Assembly: GCA_020746835.1 (NCBI GenBank)
Contig: JAGPNK010000006.1
Coordinates: 1,550,001 to 1,614,000 of the forward strand
From: Stachybotrys elegans
Taxonomy: Eukaryota > Ascomycota > Sordariomycetes > Hypocreales > Stachybotryaceae
DNA length: 64,000 nt
Direction: 5' to 3'
The first letter of the stretch is position 1. Each line of letters begins with the position of its first letter. Below are positions 29,161 to 41,011 of this stretch, in pieces. Below the pieces are notes generated by a model. The model was not told the origin of the DNA, made no database searches, and saw nothing but the letters and a program-made list of their open reading frames with translations. The translations under genes were made by a program, and so were the position numbers.

Positions 29161-31399
29161 GCCTGAGGAAGCGTGCCAGAACTTGTACGTAAACATGTAC
29201 GTAAAAATGTAACATCTTGTAGTCAAAATGGCGACATGTCAAGTACTACAACGTCCTTGCAGTCTGTTGGAGTACATCGACATTGTTTCCTTGACCCCCA
29301 CTTTCATGTCTTGTGCAAATTAAGAGGTCATCGGTCGACGGTCAGTGATGAACAGAACTTGGGTAAGGTTATCCATAATCCATAATCCATAGGAGAGACG
29401 AAGGGTTTATCGGCGCTTGATCCGGCGAATGCATCCCGCCTACTGTTTGGCCGGCCAGGCCTGGGATTCACGAGAAGTGGCTCCTGTGACGTATGCGCCC
29501 CCCACATGAAACTTCAAATATGGAGCACAATCTGCCTCGTTTTCCAGGTCTCTGGACAAGATCTTCGCACACGTGAGAGGCTAGGGTCACCAAGTGCGTC
29601 TGCCTCTGGCCTGGATTGCATTAAGATCGGCCACTCTCTAGAAGGGGAAGTAGAAGAAATGAAGACCCTCGTGTGACTCGGGATGGATCCAAGCTGCAAG
29701 ATGAGTCTTCGGGATAAACAAAGACGAGATTCTACGCGGGAGGGAATAGCAAGGGGACCAAAGAAAATCGCAATGAATTAATTGCATGACGACGGAAGCT
29801 TCAAGTCTTTAGGGGATTTCGGGGCCCGCCCTGTAAGATGCCGGCCGGGTACATACAGGGAATACAAGCCCAATGGCTGTCCTCTGCTGCTCCGCAGCTC
29901 ATGATTAGCCAGCCCCTGAGTTGGTTGATTATTACTGTGGTTTTGCAGCTCGGCTGAAGGCTTGGCTTGGCTCACCTCCTATCCTCTCTGCCTTGTCCAC
30001 CGTAACAATTTCCATACGTGACCTTTCAAAACCAAGACATATCACGAGCGCCGGTCTTGTGCTCACTCCTCTGACATCTCCATCTCCATCCCCATCCCTA
30101 TTCACCAACAACCTTTTTTTGAGCCGCCACGCGCGCTTGCCCATGGGGAGACAATAGACGATCCCGAATCCGGAGTTCCCTTTTCAACCCCCAGGCCTTT
30201 TGCTGTTGGTCCCTCCCCCACATCAGGCTGCTCGCTCGTCGACTCGTGCCTTTTCCCCGGCCACCTTGGCATCATCGTGCGCTTAACCAGCCAGCCAGCC
30301 AACCAGGCAGCCGACTGACCAAACCCAGGCGACCTTCTGCCGACTCCGAGGCCGTTGTCTGCTCCGTTCGTCCCGCCCGGCCTTCAACCCGCCCAACCCC
30401 CCTTCCCCACGACGCTTGCATCTGAGCAGGTCATCTGCTTGGTGCACGCTCATCTTCTCCCCCCGTTCTAGGAGCCGACCAAGGTCGCCTGTGCTGCAGC
30501 TTTCAGGTGGTAGTGGTTCTTGGTTCTTGGGGTGCTCTCCATTGCTGTCTGTCAGCCTCTGGTACGGAGTACATACCTTGCCGCGCCTCCACAGTGGCCT
30601 CCAGAGGTACCTCCATCCCGTTGCCTTAGGCGCCCCATCCGCGCTGTGACCTGACCCAGCTTGCTGCACTACAGGTACCGTGGACCCTCCTTTCAGGCTG
30701 GATGCGACTCAAGTCACAGACCCTGATTGAGCTCCCTCTCGTCATCCGACCCCATAATTGACTCCGCAGAGTGACAACCGCTTCGCCTGCATCACCTTCT
30801 CGCCCGGCTTTACCTTACCCAGGCTGCATATTCCTGCCTTGCCTTCACCTTTGCCCCCCCTCTTCCTTTTTCCTATATCTTCTCCCCTTCCACTTCATTG
30901 ATAGAGTGCAGGCGGGCGGCTGCTGCTTGACAGCCCCAGACCACTCAAGATTTCCTCCTCAAGGTCATCACGTCTTCCATCCAACATTCCACTGCGGACT
31001 CTCCCTTCTCGCCCAGCCAGCAACCAGTATCGGGACTTGCCAACGCCATCCACCCTCCCCTCCCGGGGTGACGATACCCATCACCACCGTCGCCATTCTT
31101 CCTCCTCCTCCTCCGGCTCGTCTTGGATAGATTCGGGCGACATTGGCGAGCAGCTCGACGAGGCTGACGACCCCCTCCGCCTTCAACTGACCGACGAGCT
31201 CGAGCAGGAGCTGTTGGCTCGCGTTCCACGCCGGCCCGTCAAGCACGGCAAGAAGGTCCGCATCCACGATCCATCGCCGAAGCGTCGATCGCGATCGCGA
31301 TCTAAACATCACTCTCGCCTCATCGACAAGGAGGCAATTGAGGTCCCGCACGTATCTCCTCGAACACCTAGCCGTGCCAGCCGCTGCATCGGAGCCATC

Positions 31400-33308
31400 A
31401 TGTCGGGACGTGGGGGTTCCATCCACGGCCTTACGGGCAAGGCCTTGCTGTATGGATACACCTCGACTCGCACCAATTGCTGCTCGGTTTACTGACGTTG
31501 ATCTGCGCAGCTACTTTACCAGTGTCTTCGTGTCACTTGGTGTTTTCCTCTTCGGATATGACCAAGGTGTTATGTCGGGAATCATCACGTATGTGCTTTG
31601 CCTTTTATCATTCCCGCGTCATGTCGACCACTAACACCGATACTTAGTGGTTCCTACTTCAAGAACTACTTCAACCACCCGGACTCCGTCCAGGTGGGTA
31701 CCATGGTAGCTATCCTTGAAATTGGAGCCTTTATATCCTCGCTTGCCGTCGGTCGCGTAGGTGACATCATCGGCCGTCGCCGCACCATTCTCTATGGATC
31801 CATCATCTTCTTTGTTGGTGGTGCTTTGCAGTCGTTTGCTACTTCGATGAACATGATGATGCTCGGCCGCATCATCGCCGGTCTCGGAGTTGGTGCCCTA
31901 TCGACCATTGTTCCCGTCTACCAGTCCGAAATCTCGCCTCCCCACAACCGTGGTAAACTGGCCTGCATCGAGTTCTCTGGAAATATCATTGGCTACACAA
32001 CATCCGTCTGGGTTGACTATGGTTGTGGTTTCATTAACAGCGATCTCTCGTGGCGTATTCCCCTGGTGATGCAGTGCATCATGGGTGCACTTCTTGGGTT
32101 GGGTAGCTTGATTATCGTCGAGTCGCCTCGGTACGTATCAGGTATTCTTTGGCACGCTGCAAGTCGACTAATCCAACGCTCAGATGGCTTCTTGATAACG
32201 ACCACGACGAGGAGGGCATGGTGGTCATTGCCAACCTCTACGGCGGCGGCGACATCCATAACCCCAAGGCACGAGACGAGTACCGTGACATCAAGATGAA
32301 CGTTCTGCTGCAGCGCCAGGAAGGCGAGCGTTCGTATGTGGAAATGTTCCGCAAGTACCGAACCCGCGTCTTTATTGCCATGTCTGCGCAGGCTCTGGCC
32401 CAGCTCAATGGTATCAACGTCATCTCGTACTACGCCCCATACGTCTTCGAATCGGCTGGTTGGAAGGGACACGACGCCGTTCTGATGACTGGTCTCAACG
32501 GCATCACCTACTTCTTGTCAACAATCCCTCCGTGGTATCTTGTGGATCGATGGGGCCGAAGGATGATCCTGCTCACCGGCGCCATAGCCATGGCTATCTC
32601 GCTGTCTTGCATCTCCTACTTCATTTATCTGGACATCAGGTGGACTCCTCGCATGGTTGTCCTGTTTGTCATGATTTACAACGCCGCCTTTGGGTACTCA
32701 TGGGGACCTATTCCCTGGCTGTACCCCCCCGAGATTCTCCCCCTGAGCATCCGCTCCAAGGGTGCCAGTCTGTCGACCGCCACCAACTGGGCATGCAACT
32801 GGCTCGTGGGCGAGATGACCCCTGTCCTCCAAGAGCTGATCCAGTGGCGCTTGTACCTCGTGCATGCCTTCTTCTGCGTTGCCAGTTTCGTGATTGGTAC
32901 CTACCGGTGATTCTAACCTATAAATGATACCCGCTAATTGCTTTTATAGTGTACTTCATCTACCCCGAGACCTGTGGTGTTCGCCTGGAAGATATGGACT
33001 CCATATTTGGCGATGCAAGCACTGTCATGGGCACACCATCGATTCGCGGCGACGAGACCGGGTCTCTCATCCAGGGGGGATCCCCCATCGGTTCGGCCCG
33101 TGGTTTTGGCGGGCCAATCTCTACCATCCCCAATCTCTCCCTTGACCCGCCCGAGATGGATGACGACAACAAGTCACAAGTCCAGAACGGTGGCGGCGAA
33201 GACAGGAGCATTGGCACATGGATATCCAGAGTAGTAAGCCGTGGCCGTGCCGACAGCTCCGGCAGTGGACAAGGCCGCTATGCTCCATTGGGTCAGCAAG
33301 ACAACTAG
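31400..33308 (+). CDS. MFS sugar transporter with long N-terminal extension of unresolved start
   Basis: Plasma-membrane transporter of the sugar-porter family. Exons 31400-31449, 31511-31588, 31648-32130, 32184-32896 and 32950-33308 encode 560 residues from the first in-frame ATG. Introns carry GTATGG, GTATGT, GTACGT and GTACCT donors and AG acceptors. Twelve spans and the family motifs are clear: FLFGYDQGVMSGI, GRVGDIIGRRRTI, VPVYQSEISPPHNRGK, ESPRWLLDND, QLNGINVISYYAP, DRWGRRMI and the C-terminal YFIYPETCGVRLEDMD. The same frame stays open back to 30905 with no ATG and encodes a polar, Ser/Arg-rich segment of about 165 residues (including SGSSWIDSGDIGEQLDE) that looks coding, so the true start is probably in an upstream exon. 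The substrate is not evident; the long soluble N-terminus is unlike simple hexose permeases. Confidence 0.93.
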
Positions 33309-34088
33309 ATGTTTCCCTATCCGCCATATACCTACACTGCGGATTTTTATTTTGCATATAGACAGCAATACCGGGCCGCCTGCAGCAGGGTGACCACACA
33401 TGATAGAGCTCCATGCGGATGCTGGCCATAGGAGGAGGAGTGTATGATGTCCCAATGGTGGGGCGGCGAAGCCGCATGTTCTGGAGGTTTCATTTTCTCG
33501 GTTCGGCGTTGGGTTGATGCCGGCGAAGTAATCGGTAGACGTGTCAGGTTTGACCCAGGGTTTCATCGACAAACACAAAGGAACGATATTACTGTCAACG
33601 TAGAAGGATCTCGGCTCTAGATCAATAAGACGGTCCTAGGCGCAGCCTCGTATGCATCGGCACAACTACTAATGGACTAAGGACGGGGAACGACTGACAA
33701 GTCAATGAAGTTTAAAGATAGGCGCGATGGTTCTCCAGGCATCAGGATATTTAAATCATTCATATTATTTTGCCTTGGACTTTCCCTCATAAATCCAGAA
33801 CCATCTTCGAAGGGTCGATTTATTAAGGTCTGAGACCTACTAGATCCTGACTCAGCAGACGTTGTAGAGGTACTTCCCTACCTGTTCAGAGGACCACCAG
33901 GATCTGACTTCGACCTCAGACTACTAGTATGCCTCTTTCAGCCAAACACCTAGTTATAGGGGATCAACAAGGGAAGAGTTGAAATATTCTCCTCACACGA
34001 CCCGGGACATCAGTTTTACATATCGAACATCTTGGCCAGATACACCGCCCACCAGCCGAGGTGAGGAAGGGGGAAGCAAGGCCTTGCC
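33309..34088. other. Intergenic between the MFS transporter and the DUF1763 gene
   Basis: About 780 bases, AT-rich at 33700-33830. No gene recognised. Confidence 0.6.
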
Positions 34089-34558
34089 ATGGCGTCAACC
34101 ACGGATATTGTACATGCCTACCGGCATCTCTACCGAGGCCTTCTGCGCGCTGTTATATACGCCAAACCAGAGCGCTTCATCGTGCGTGACATATTGCGCT
34201 CCTCATTCCGCGACGAGAAAGCCGTCTTTCAGCCAGAGACGGTTAAGCGCACCACCTGGTTCATCCAGACAGCCGGCAGGACAAGAGGCTTGGAGCACCG
34301 AATCATCAAGAATTTGCTTCGCATGCACATGGCAAAGCACAAAGAACTGAAGAAGTGGCGCACCGTTCATGCGCGCTCCTTACGGAGGTAGGTAGCAGAT
34401 ATCTTCCTCGCCATGGGATGTGTTGAGGAGATGTGATGGCACCCTTTTATACTAACAAGACCTGTAGTGATCCCCTGAAGGCCGTAGCAACCCCTTATCG
34501 GCACTTTGAGATGACGCTAGCTATGCTGAATGCTACCATGGGCATCGCTCTCCGATGA
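34089..34558 (+). CDS. DUF1763 small protein, LYR-like
   Basis: Exons 34089-34387 and 34468-34558 encode 129 residues; the intron runs from GTAGGT to TAG with an ACTAACAAG branch point. The N-terminus MASTTDIVHAYRHLYRGLLRAV carries an AYRHLYRGLLRA motif like that of LYR proteins, which help assemble mitochondrial complexes and receive Fe-S clusters. The middle is basic (HMAKHKELKKWRTVHARS) and the C-terminus is hydrophobic and Met-rich. I recognise it as the fungal DUF1763 type, but the LYR relation is inferred. Convergent with frataxin, an Fe-S assembly protein, 355 bases away. Confidence 0.85.
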
Positions 34559-34913
34559 GCGACTGGCGCTTGCTCATGTATCCGGACTATGTTGATGATA
34601 TAAAGTCTTATCGATGAAAGGATGAGGAGTAGCTGGCTGTACGACGAAATCTACCAGGACAGAATATAAGAGGTATACATCGGTGGTTGGGGAGTTGTTT
34701 TTGTCTTGTACAATATATGTTTTCAGATGGCGGCATACCGCATTCCTTAGATACCCATCAACCTGGAGCGACTGCGATTGCCATGTGTTATACGCTGTAA
34801 AGCGACGATTTTTCTTATTGTACAAACCAGAGGACATCCCGCCCCTCGATAGAAAACCAAGCAAGTCCTAAACTCCCAGAAAATACACGCTTCACGCACG
34901 TCGAGCTCTCCCA
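34559..34913. other. Convergent intergenic region, DUF1763 and frataxin
   Basis: About 355 bases of AT-rich 3' flanks; nothing else seen. Confidence 0.6.
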
Positions 34914-35585
34914 TCACTCGAGGAATGGCACAGCCATGTCGACGCCCAGCTCGTGGAGAAACACATCGTTAAGGCTGGAGCCATCGCGCGTATATATCCA
35001 ATCGCCCGAAGCGGTGCCCTCCTTGTCCGCTTGGCCTTCGCCAATGACACACCAGTCGTATCTTTTGGGTCCCGAGATGGGAGATGACAGCCAGATCTGC
35101 TTGTTTGGTGGCTGCTTGTTGACGACGTAGGTGCCCTTTTCGGGGACGTGGACGGTCATGACGCCGGCCTGTGGATGTCGATATTAGAAAAGTCCCCTAG
35201 AATGATGTCTCCAATAGCGATGAAATAAAAGACCAACCGAGAATTCCACATCAATATCCTCCCTCGAATCCTGCAGCTCCTCGATTTTGTTGAGGACATG
35301 CTCCATGTACACGTCTGCTAGCGCATGGTACTCTCCGTCCGTCAGCTCTGCCACCGCCACCGCCGTCTCCGTCTTCTCTGCTTCCGCGGCGGGATTCTCG
35401 GTATCAGGCATGATGCCCCTCGACTGGTGAGTGCTTGTTGAGAAACCCGCGCGCATGGCCAGGCTGTATCGCACGGCTGGACGAATAGCGAGAGTCGGCA
35501 GAGCGAGCCGGCATGATCTGATGCTGGGCCCTCGAAGAGCCCGCGATGCAATTCGGGTCGCTTGGTTTACTGCCTGTCGGGACAT
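34914..35585 (-). CDS. yfh1: Mitochondrial frataxin
   Basis: Iron-binding activator of Fe-S cluster synthesis in the mitochondrial matrix. Exons 35238-35585 and 34914-35168 encode 200 residues, joined in phase at GTTGGT...CAG. The Arg-rich, acid-free N-terminus ([20 protein letters not shown]) is a typical import presequence. The mature part has [23 protein letters not shown] spread over the first helix, whose acidic face continues into [11 protein letters not shown], then the beta-sheet signature [19 protein letters not shown] with SGPKRYDW, and the last helix [12 protein letters not shown]. Shares a 286-bp divergent promoter with the AP-3 sigma gene. Confidence 0.96.
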
Positions 35586-35871
35586 GATGGCGGTGATGGG
35601 TTCGAGGTAGAAAGAGTCGGCTTGTTAGAGCAGGCTATCTGGAGAACAAATTGGCATTCAGGTTGAAGCTGCCAGAGCTACTAACTGGGGTACAGCGGAG
35701 CTGCAAGCTTGGTAGCATGTACAGTGCGTGATGCTGGGGTGGGTCCCGGGAGTTATCCACGTCAGAATTGCCTTTCCTGTCACGTGCGTCCCCAGGCACA
35801 AGGAGCATCTGCCCCTCCACGGTCGTTTGCAAGACAAGACAGGCTCAGGGAGACAACCTCGCCGCTCAACC
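35586..35871. promoter_or_regulatory. Shared divergent promoter, frataxin and AP-3 sigma
   Basis: Only 286 bases separate the two opposite ATGs, so both promoters must lie here or overlap transcribed DNA. No TATA box seen. Confidence 0.55.
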
Positions 35872-36494
35872 ATGATTAACGCTTTTCTGGTCTTTAACGG
35901 CCAAGGTCAGCCTCGGCTGACAAAGTTCTATACACAACTTGTATGTTGCTGCAGACCCCTTTTCAGCGCCTGTTTGGTTCGCTAAACCACGTCCAGGAAA
36001 CAAGCATGCAGCAACGCCTCATATCCGAGATCTTTACGCTCGTATCCAACCGACCCTCCGGATCTTGCAACTTCCTCCCGCTGCCACCGCTATTGGCTGC
36101 CTCCGGAACCTCACACACCTCATCCGAGGAGCAGAAAGATGTGCCCTCGCTGGTAACATACCGCAACTACGCGACCCTCTACTTCATCATCATCTCCACA
36201 TCAACCGAGTCGCCCCTCGCCCTGATCGACCTGATCCAAGTCTATGTGGAAGCCCTGGACAAGCTCTTCGAGAACGTGTGCGAGCTTGATCTCATCTTCA
36301 ACTTCGAGACACTACATGCTACATTATCTGAAATGATCATTGGTGGTGTTGTGGTCGAGACCAACCTCGATCGCATCGTGGCTGGTGTCAAAGCACAAGG
36401 GACCGTCGCAAAACGACCTGTGAATGAGGGACGGAGTACCGGATTGGCATCCGGCCTCGGCATGGGCGCTAACTTTGCCTGGGCGACCAGATGA
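35872..36494 (+). CDS. aps3: AP-3 adaptor complex sigma subunit
   Basis: Small subunit of the AP-3 coat that carries cargo from the Golgi directly to the vacuole. Exons 35872-35940 and 35997-36494 encode 188 residues; the intron begins GTATGT and ends CCAG. The clathrin-adaptor small-chain fold is evident: MINAFLVFNGQGQPRLTKFY, then ETSMQQRLISEIFTLVSNRP, then VTYRNYATLYFIIISTSTES, LALIDLIQVYVEALDKLFEN and CELDLIFNFETLHATLSEMI. A Pro/Ser-rich loop of about 30 residues after SRPSGSCNF-type sequence and a Gly-rich tail make it longer than the 150-160 residues of sigma1/2. Convergent with the next gene, 123 bases apart. Confidence 0.95.
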
Positions 36495-36617
36495 CACTCA
36501 GCACACGCAAGAAGGGAGATGACCACGTTATAATGACCTATTGAGCACCATGTCCATATTGTACACCAAGAGCCAACCAACGCCTGACACCATAAGATGC
36601 ATATCATATCGTACACT

Positions 36618-37162
36618 TTATTTTGGCTCGGGACGCTCGAGCTTTTTGCCAATAGCTGCTTCCAGGACGTCGTCTCGTCGATCGAACCGTGTATCGGGAT
36701 TGAGGGCTCCGAAGAGAGTGCGAGCGTGCTTGCGTATCTGGCAGCGGTTAGTGCTGTGCGAGGCTTCATCATGTAGCGATGATAAACGAACCTCATCGGA
36801 CGCTTTGTACTTCTGCCCCCACCACTCAAACTCAGAATAGAATAGAAGCCATACCATGGCGGCTGAACCGGTTAGTATCGGGGCGGTTCATGCTTGGACG
36901 ACCGTGCTTGCTCACCCGTCATGGTCACGAGTTGCGCAATCCTGACGCATTTGTTCCAGAAGGGGGCCCGGGTTGCCAGAACGATGCGCCGCTTGTACTT
37001 CTTCTCGAATCGCAGTTGTTGCTGGGGGCTCAGCTCCTTGAAGTCGGGTGGCCATACTTTTCTCGTCCTGAACGTATTGGTTGCGAAGGTCAATGGCGTG
37101 ACTTTTTTGCCGGCGGCGTCACCCGCCGCCTTGCCGAAGCGCCGCACAAGAGTCGGGAGCAT
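36618..37162 (-). CDS. Conserved-looking small membrane protein, probably mitochondrial, unknown function
   Basis: Exons read as 36916-37162, 36792-36862 and 36618-36737, giving 145 residues. Donors are GTGAGC and GTTCGT; both introns have CTAAC branch points (ATACTAACC, CACTAACC) and CAG ends, so the model is well supported. The N-terminus MLPTLVRRFGKAAGDAAGKK is basic and presequence-like. A charged stretch LRFEKKYKRRIVLATRAPFWNK precedes one hydrophobic span (RIAQLVTMTAAMVWLLFYSEF), followed by WWGQKYK and a soluble tail ending KLERPEPK. I do not recognise the family. Divergent from leucyl-tRNA synthetase. Confidence 0.82.
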
Positions 37163-37586
37163 CGCACGAAGCCGCTGACTGATGGCTCTGTCGTAGTATT
37201 GGATAGGTTGAGGAGGTTGAGGATCAATGACCAAGAGACGAGCTTGTCGCCAATAGCAAATATTAGGTAAGGGTGGTGGTCGATTCGCGAAGCCACCATT
37301 TCGCGCCACACCCAGCGCCACAGTAGAGCAAGGTACCCAGGCTCTTGCTGTTTGGGGCGGGGCGTCCCTCGATTGCCCCGCGATGAAATGCAGGCTGGAT
37401 TTCTGACCCCTCGTTCAAGATTTTGAGTCACGCAGTTGCGACCAGCAGAGAAGTTTTAGCTGGAAGCCGACCGCGAAGAGTCAACGGCGCGGCGAAACTC
37501 GGCGATAATAAACAGCACCCGGTGTGCAGACAGATAGAGACTGTCATCTACGTCAGCCTTTGTTTCGGCAACGCACAACGTTTGCA
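37163..37586. promoter_or_regulatory. Shared divergent promoter, 145-residue protein and leucyl-tRNA synthetase
   Basis: 424 bases between opposite start codons. The frame of the left gene stays open upstream to about 37321, but the first residue with presequence character is at 37162. No TATA box seen. Confidence 0.5.
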
Positions 37587-40500
37587 ATGGCCACAACCTC
37601 TATTCCCCAGGCCATGGAGGCCCTCACCATCTCCAAGACCAAGGAGCTGAAGGGTGTATGTGGCACGCCGCTTAACTTATTGCCGTGAATTTTGCTAACG
37701 TCTATATTTTCCAGACCGAGAAACGTGATTCCCTCATCGCAGTCGAGAAGAAATACCAGCAAAAATGGAAGGAAGACGCCATCTTCCAGACGGACGCTCC
37801 CACCACCGCTGACGTCCCATTGCACTCCATCTCCGCCGCCGAGCTGCGAGAGAAGCAGCCCAAGTTCTTTGGGTGCATGGCGTATCCTTACATGAACGGC
37901 ACTCTCCATGCCGGCCACTCCTTCTCCGTCAGCAAGGTCGAGTTTGCTGCCGGTGTGGCAAGGATGCAGGGAAAGCGTGCTCTGTTCCCCATGGGATTCC
38001 ACTGCACGGGTATGCCCATCAAGGCGTGCGCAGACAAGCTCGTCAACGAGGTCAAGATGTTCGGCCAGAACTTTGAGGGATACAAGCCCGAGGAGTCTGT
38101 CATCCAGGAGGCGCCTCAGCCCGTAGCCAAGCAGACCAAGGAGGACCCGACAAAGTTCGTCGCCAAGAAGGGCAAGGCTGCTGCAAAGACGGTCAAGATG
38201 AAGTACCAGTTCCAGATCCTGCAGGCTGTTGGCATCCCCACGGAGGAGATCCATCTCTTTGCCGACCCCCAGTACTGGCTCAAGTACTTCCCGCCTCTGG
38301 CCACTCGAGATCTCAGCGACTTTGGCTGCCGAATCGACTGGCGACGAAGCTTCGTTACCACGGATGCCAACCCTTACTACGACGCCTTCATCAGGTGGCA
38401 AATGAACCGCCTCAAAGAGCTTCAGAAGATCAAGTTTGGCAAGCGATATACCATCTACTCTATCAAGGATGGACAGCCTTGCATGGACCACGACCGCGCT
38501 GAGGGTGAGGCTGTTAATCCCCAGGAGTACACTGCTCTGAAGCTCAAGGTTCTCGAATGGGCTCCCAAGGCTGCCGAGGCCATCAAGGGCAAATTTCCCG
38601 AAAACTCCAACTTCTTCCTCGTGCCTGCTACCCTGAGACCCGAGACCATGTACGGCCAGACGTGCTGCTTCGTCGGTCCCAAGATCACCTACGGCATTTT
38701 CAAGGTGAACGAGACTGACTACTTTGTCATCACCGACCGAGCTGCCCGCAACATGGCGTACCAGGGCGTTTTCGCCAAGGAGGGTGTCATCGACAAGGCC
38801 GGTGAGATCCAGGGCACCGATATTGTAGGAACGCTGGTAAATGCTCCCCTCTCAGTCCACAAGGAGGGAGTTCGAGTCCTGCCCATGGACACTGTTCTGC
38901 CGACCAAAGGTACTGGTGTGGTGACGTCCGTCCCGTCCGACAGCCCCGACGACTACGCTACTGTCACAGACCTGGCAAAGAAGGCCGACTACTACGGCAT
39001 CCAGAAGGAGTGGGCTGAGCTTGAAATTGTGCCCATCATCGACACCCCATCATACGGAGACCTGTGCGCGCCCTTCCTGGTGAAGAAGCTCAAGATCATG
39101 TCGCCAAAGGACACCAAGCAGCTGGAGGAAGCCAAGGAGCTGGCCTACAAGGAGGGATTCTACCAGGGTATCCTGAAGATTGGCGACTTCAAGGGCGAGA
39201 AGGTTGAGGTTGCCAAGCCCAAGGTTCGAAAGCAGTTGGTTGACGCTGGAGAAGCCTTTGCCTACTCGGAGCCTGAGAGGAAGGTTGTTTCTCGATCCGG
39301 TGACGACTGTATCGTTTCGCTCATGGACCAATGGTACCTCGACTACGGCGAGGAGTCGTGGAAGCAGACCGCACTGAAGTGGGTTGCCAACGAGGACGGC
39401 AAGGGATTGGAGACTTACACGTCCGAGACCAAGAACAGTTTCGAGAGTGTCCTCAACTGGCTGAACCAGTGGGCTTGCGCTCGTTCGTTCGGTCTGGGCT
39501 CAAGACTGCCCTGGGACCCTCAGTTCCTCGTGGAGAGTCTGAGCGATTCCACCATCTACATGGCTTACTACACCGTTGCTCACTGGCTGCACAAGGACTT
39601 GTTCGGCCGAGAGAAGGGTGTAGGCAACGTCGCAGCCGAGCAGATGATCGACGAGGTGTGGGATTACATCTTCTGCCGACGCGATATGAGCGACGAGCTC
39701 CTCAAGGACTCCAAGATCTCCAAGGAGACTCTGGAGAGCATGAGGCGCGAGTTTGAGTACTTCTACCCCTTGGACATGCGATCCTCTGGAAAGGACCTTA
39801 TTCCCAACCACCTTACCTTCTTCCTCTACATCCACCTGGCCATTTTCCCACCTGAGTACTGGCCTCGTGGCGTCCGCGCCAACGGCCACCTCATGCTGAA
39901 CGGAGAGAAGATGAGCAAGAGTACTGGAAACTTCATGACTCTGCACGACATGGTGGCCAAGTACGGCGCTGATGCCTCTCGCATTGCCCTCGCCGACTCT
40001 GGTGATGGTGTCAACGACGCCAACTTCGAGGAGGACGTCGCTGACACCAACATTCTCCGTCTGTACACTCTCCGAGAATGGTGTGAGGAGATGGTTCGGG
40101 ACCAGGACCAGCTCCGCACTGGTGAACTGAACCCATTCCAGGACCAGCTGTTCGACAACGAGATGAATGGCCTGGCTCACGAGGCCATCGAGCAATACGG
40201 CCAGACCAACTACAAGCTTGCTCTCAAGGCGGCCCTGTTTGAGCTTACTGGCGCTCGCGACTTTTACCGCGAAGCCTGTGCTGCCGCCAACATCAAGATG
40301 CACAAGACTGTGGTGTTCAAGTACATTGAGCTGCAGGCTCTCCTCATGGCTGTGATTGCCCCTCACTGGTCCGAGTACATCTGGCTAGAGGTCCTTAAGA
40401 AGGATACAACCATTCAGAATGCAACCTTCCCCAAGCTTCCGACAGTGATTCCTTCGCTCTCCGCCAAGCGAGAGTACGTCCGCAACACATCGTCGAACGT

Positions 40501-41011
40501 CACGTCCGCCGAGGGTCAACAGCTGAGGAGGAAGGCCAAGGGCAAGGAGCTGTCGTTTGACCCCAAGAAGCCCAAGAAGCTTACCATCTTCATGAACGAG
40601 AAGTTCCCAGCGTGGCAGGCCAAGTACATTGATCTGCTCAAGGAGATGTGGGATGTGTCAACCAACTCTGTCGATGACAAGCAGTTGAATGGAAAGATTG
40701 GAAAGATGGGCGAGATGAAGAAGGCCATGCCCTTTGTGCAAGCACTGAAGCGACGCCTCCAAAACGGCGAGCCCGTCTCCGTTGTTCTGGACCAGAAGCT
40801 TTCATTCGACGAGAAGGAGACTCTGCTGCAGATGGTCCCGGGACTCAAGCGAGTGGCGGGCCTGGTTGCCTGCGATATCCTGGTCGTGTCAGAGGGCAGC
40901 AAGAAGGCCGTCAACCTTGCAGACGGTTCCGAAGTGGAGGTTACGGCACAAGCGGCAGAGGGTGCTGTGCCTGGCAACCCAACCTTTTTCTTTGAGAACG
41001 TAGAGGCATAG
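37587..41011 (+). CDS. cdc60: Cytosolic leucyl-tRNA synthetase
   Basis: Class I synthetase charging tRNA-Leu in the cytosol. A 23-codon first exon (37587-37655, MATTSIPQAMEALTISKTKE) joins across a 59-nt GTATGT...CCAG intron to 37715-41011; 1,121 residues, the eukaryotic cytosolic length. The HIGH-type motif NGTLHAGH is near residue 88, KMSKS near residue 755. The long CP1 editing insertion contains the threonine-rich LRPETMYGQT and GTGVVTSVPSDSPDDYA. Eukaryote-specific C-terminal extension after about residue 900. No mitochondrial presequence. Codon use is strongly biased to C-ending codons, fitting high expression. Confidence 0.97.

Larger units (their letters stand above)
25597..30905. other. 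5.3-kb gene-poor divergent region between Chs7 and the MFS transporter
   Basis: Contains the Chs7 promoter on the left and a long C/T-rich leader of the transporter on the right (about 30000-30900). It includes short hexamer and octamer repeats listed separately. Open frames are mostly low-complexity; one at 27834-28112 on the minus strand has mixed residue composition but no recognised family. No RNA gene recognised. Confidence 0.55.

Noticed and set aside
37553..40366. Minus-strand open frames of 312 and 288 codons inside leucyl-tRNA synthetase
   Set aside because: Antisense shadows of a codon-biased gene; no domain resemblance.
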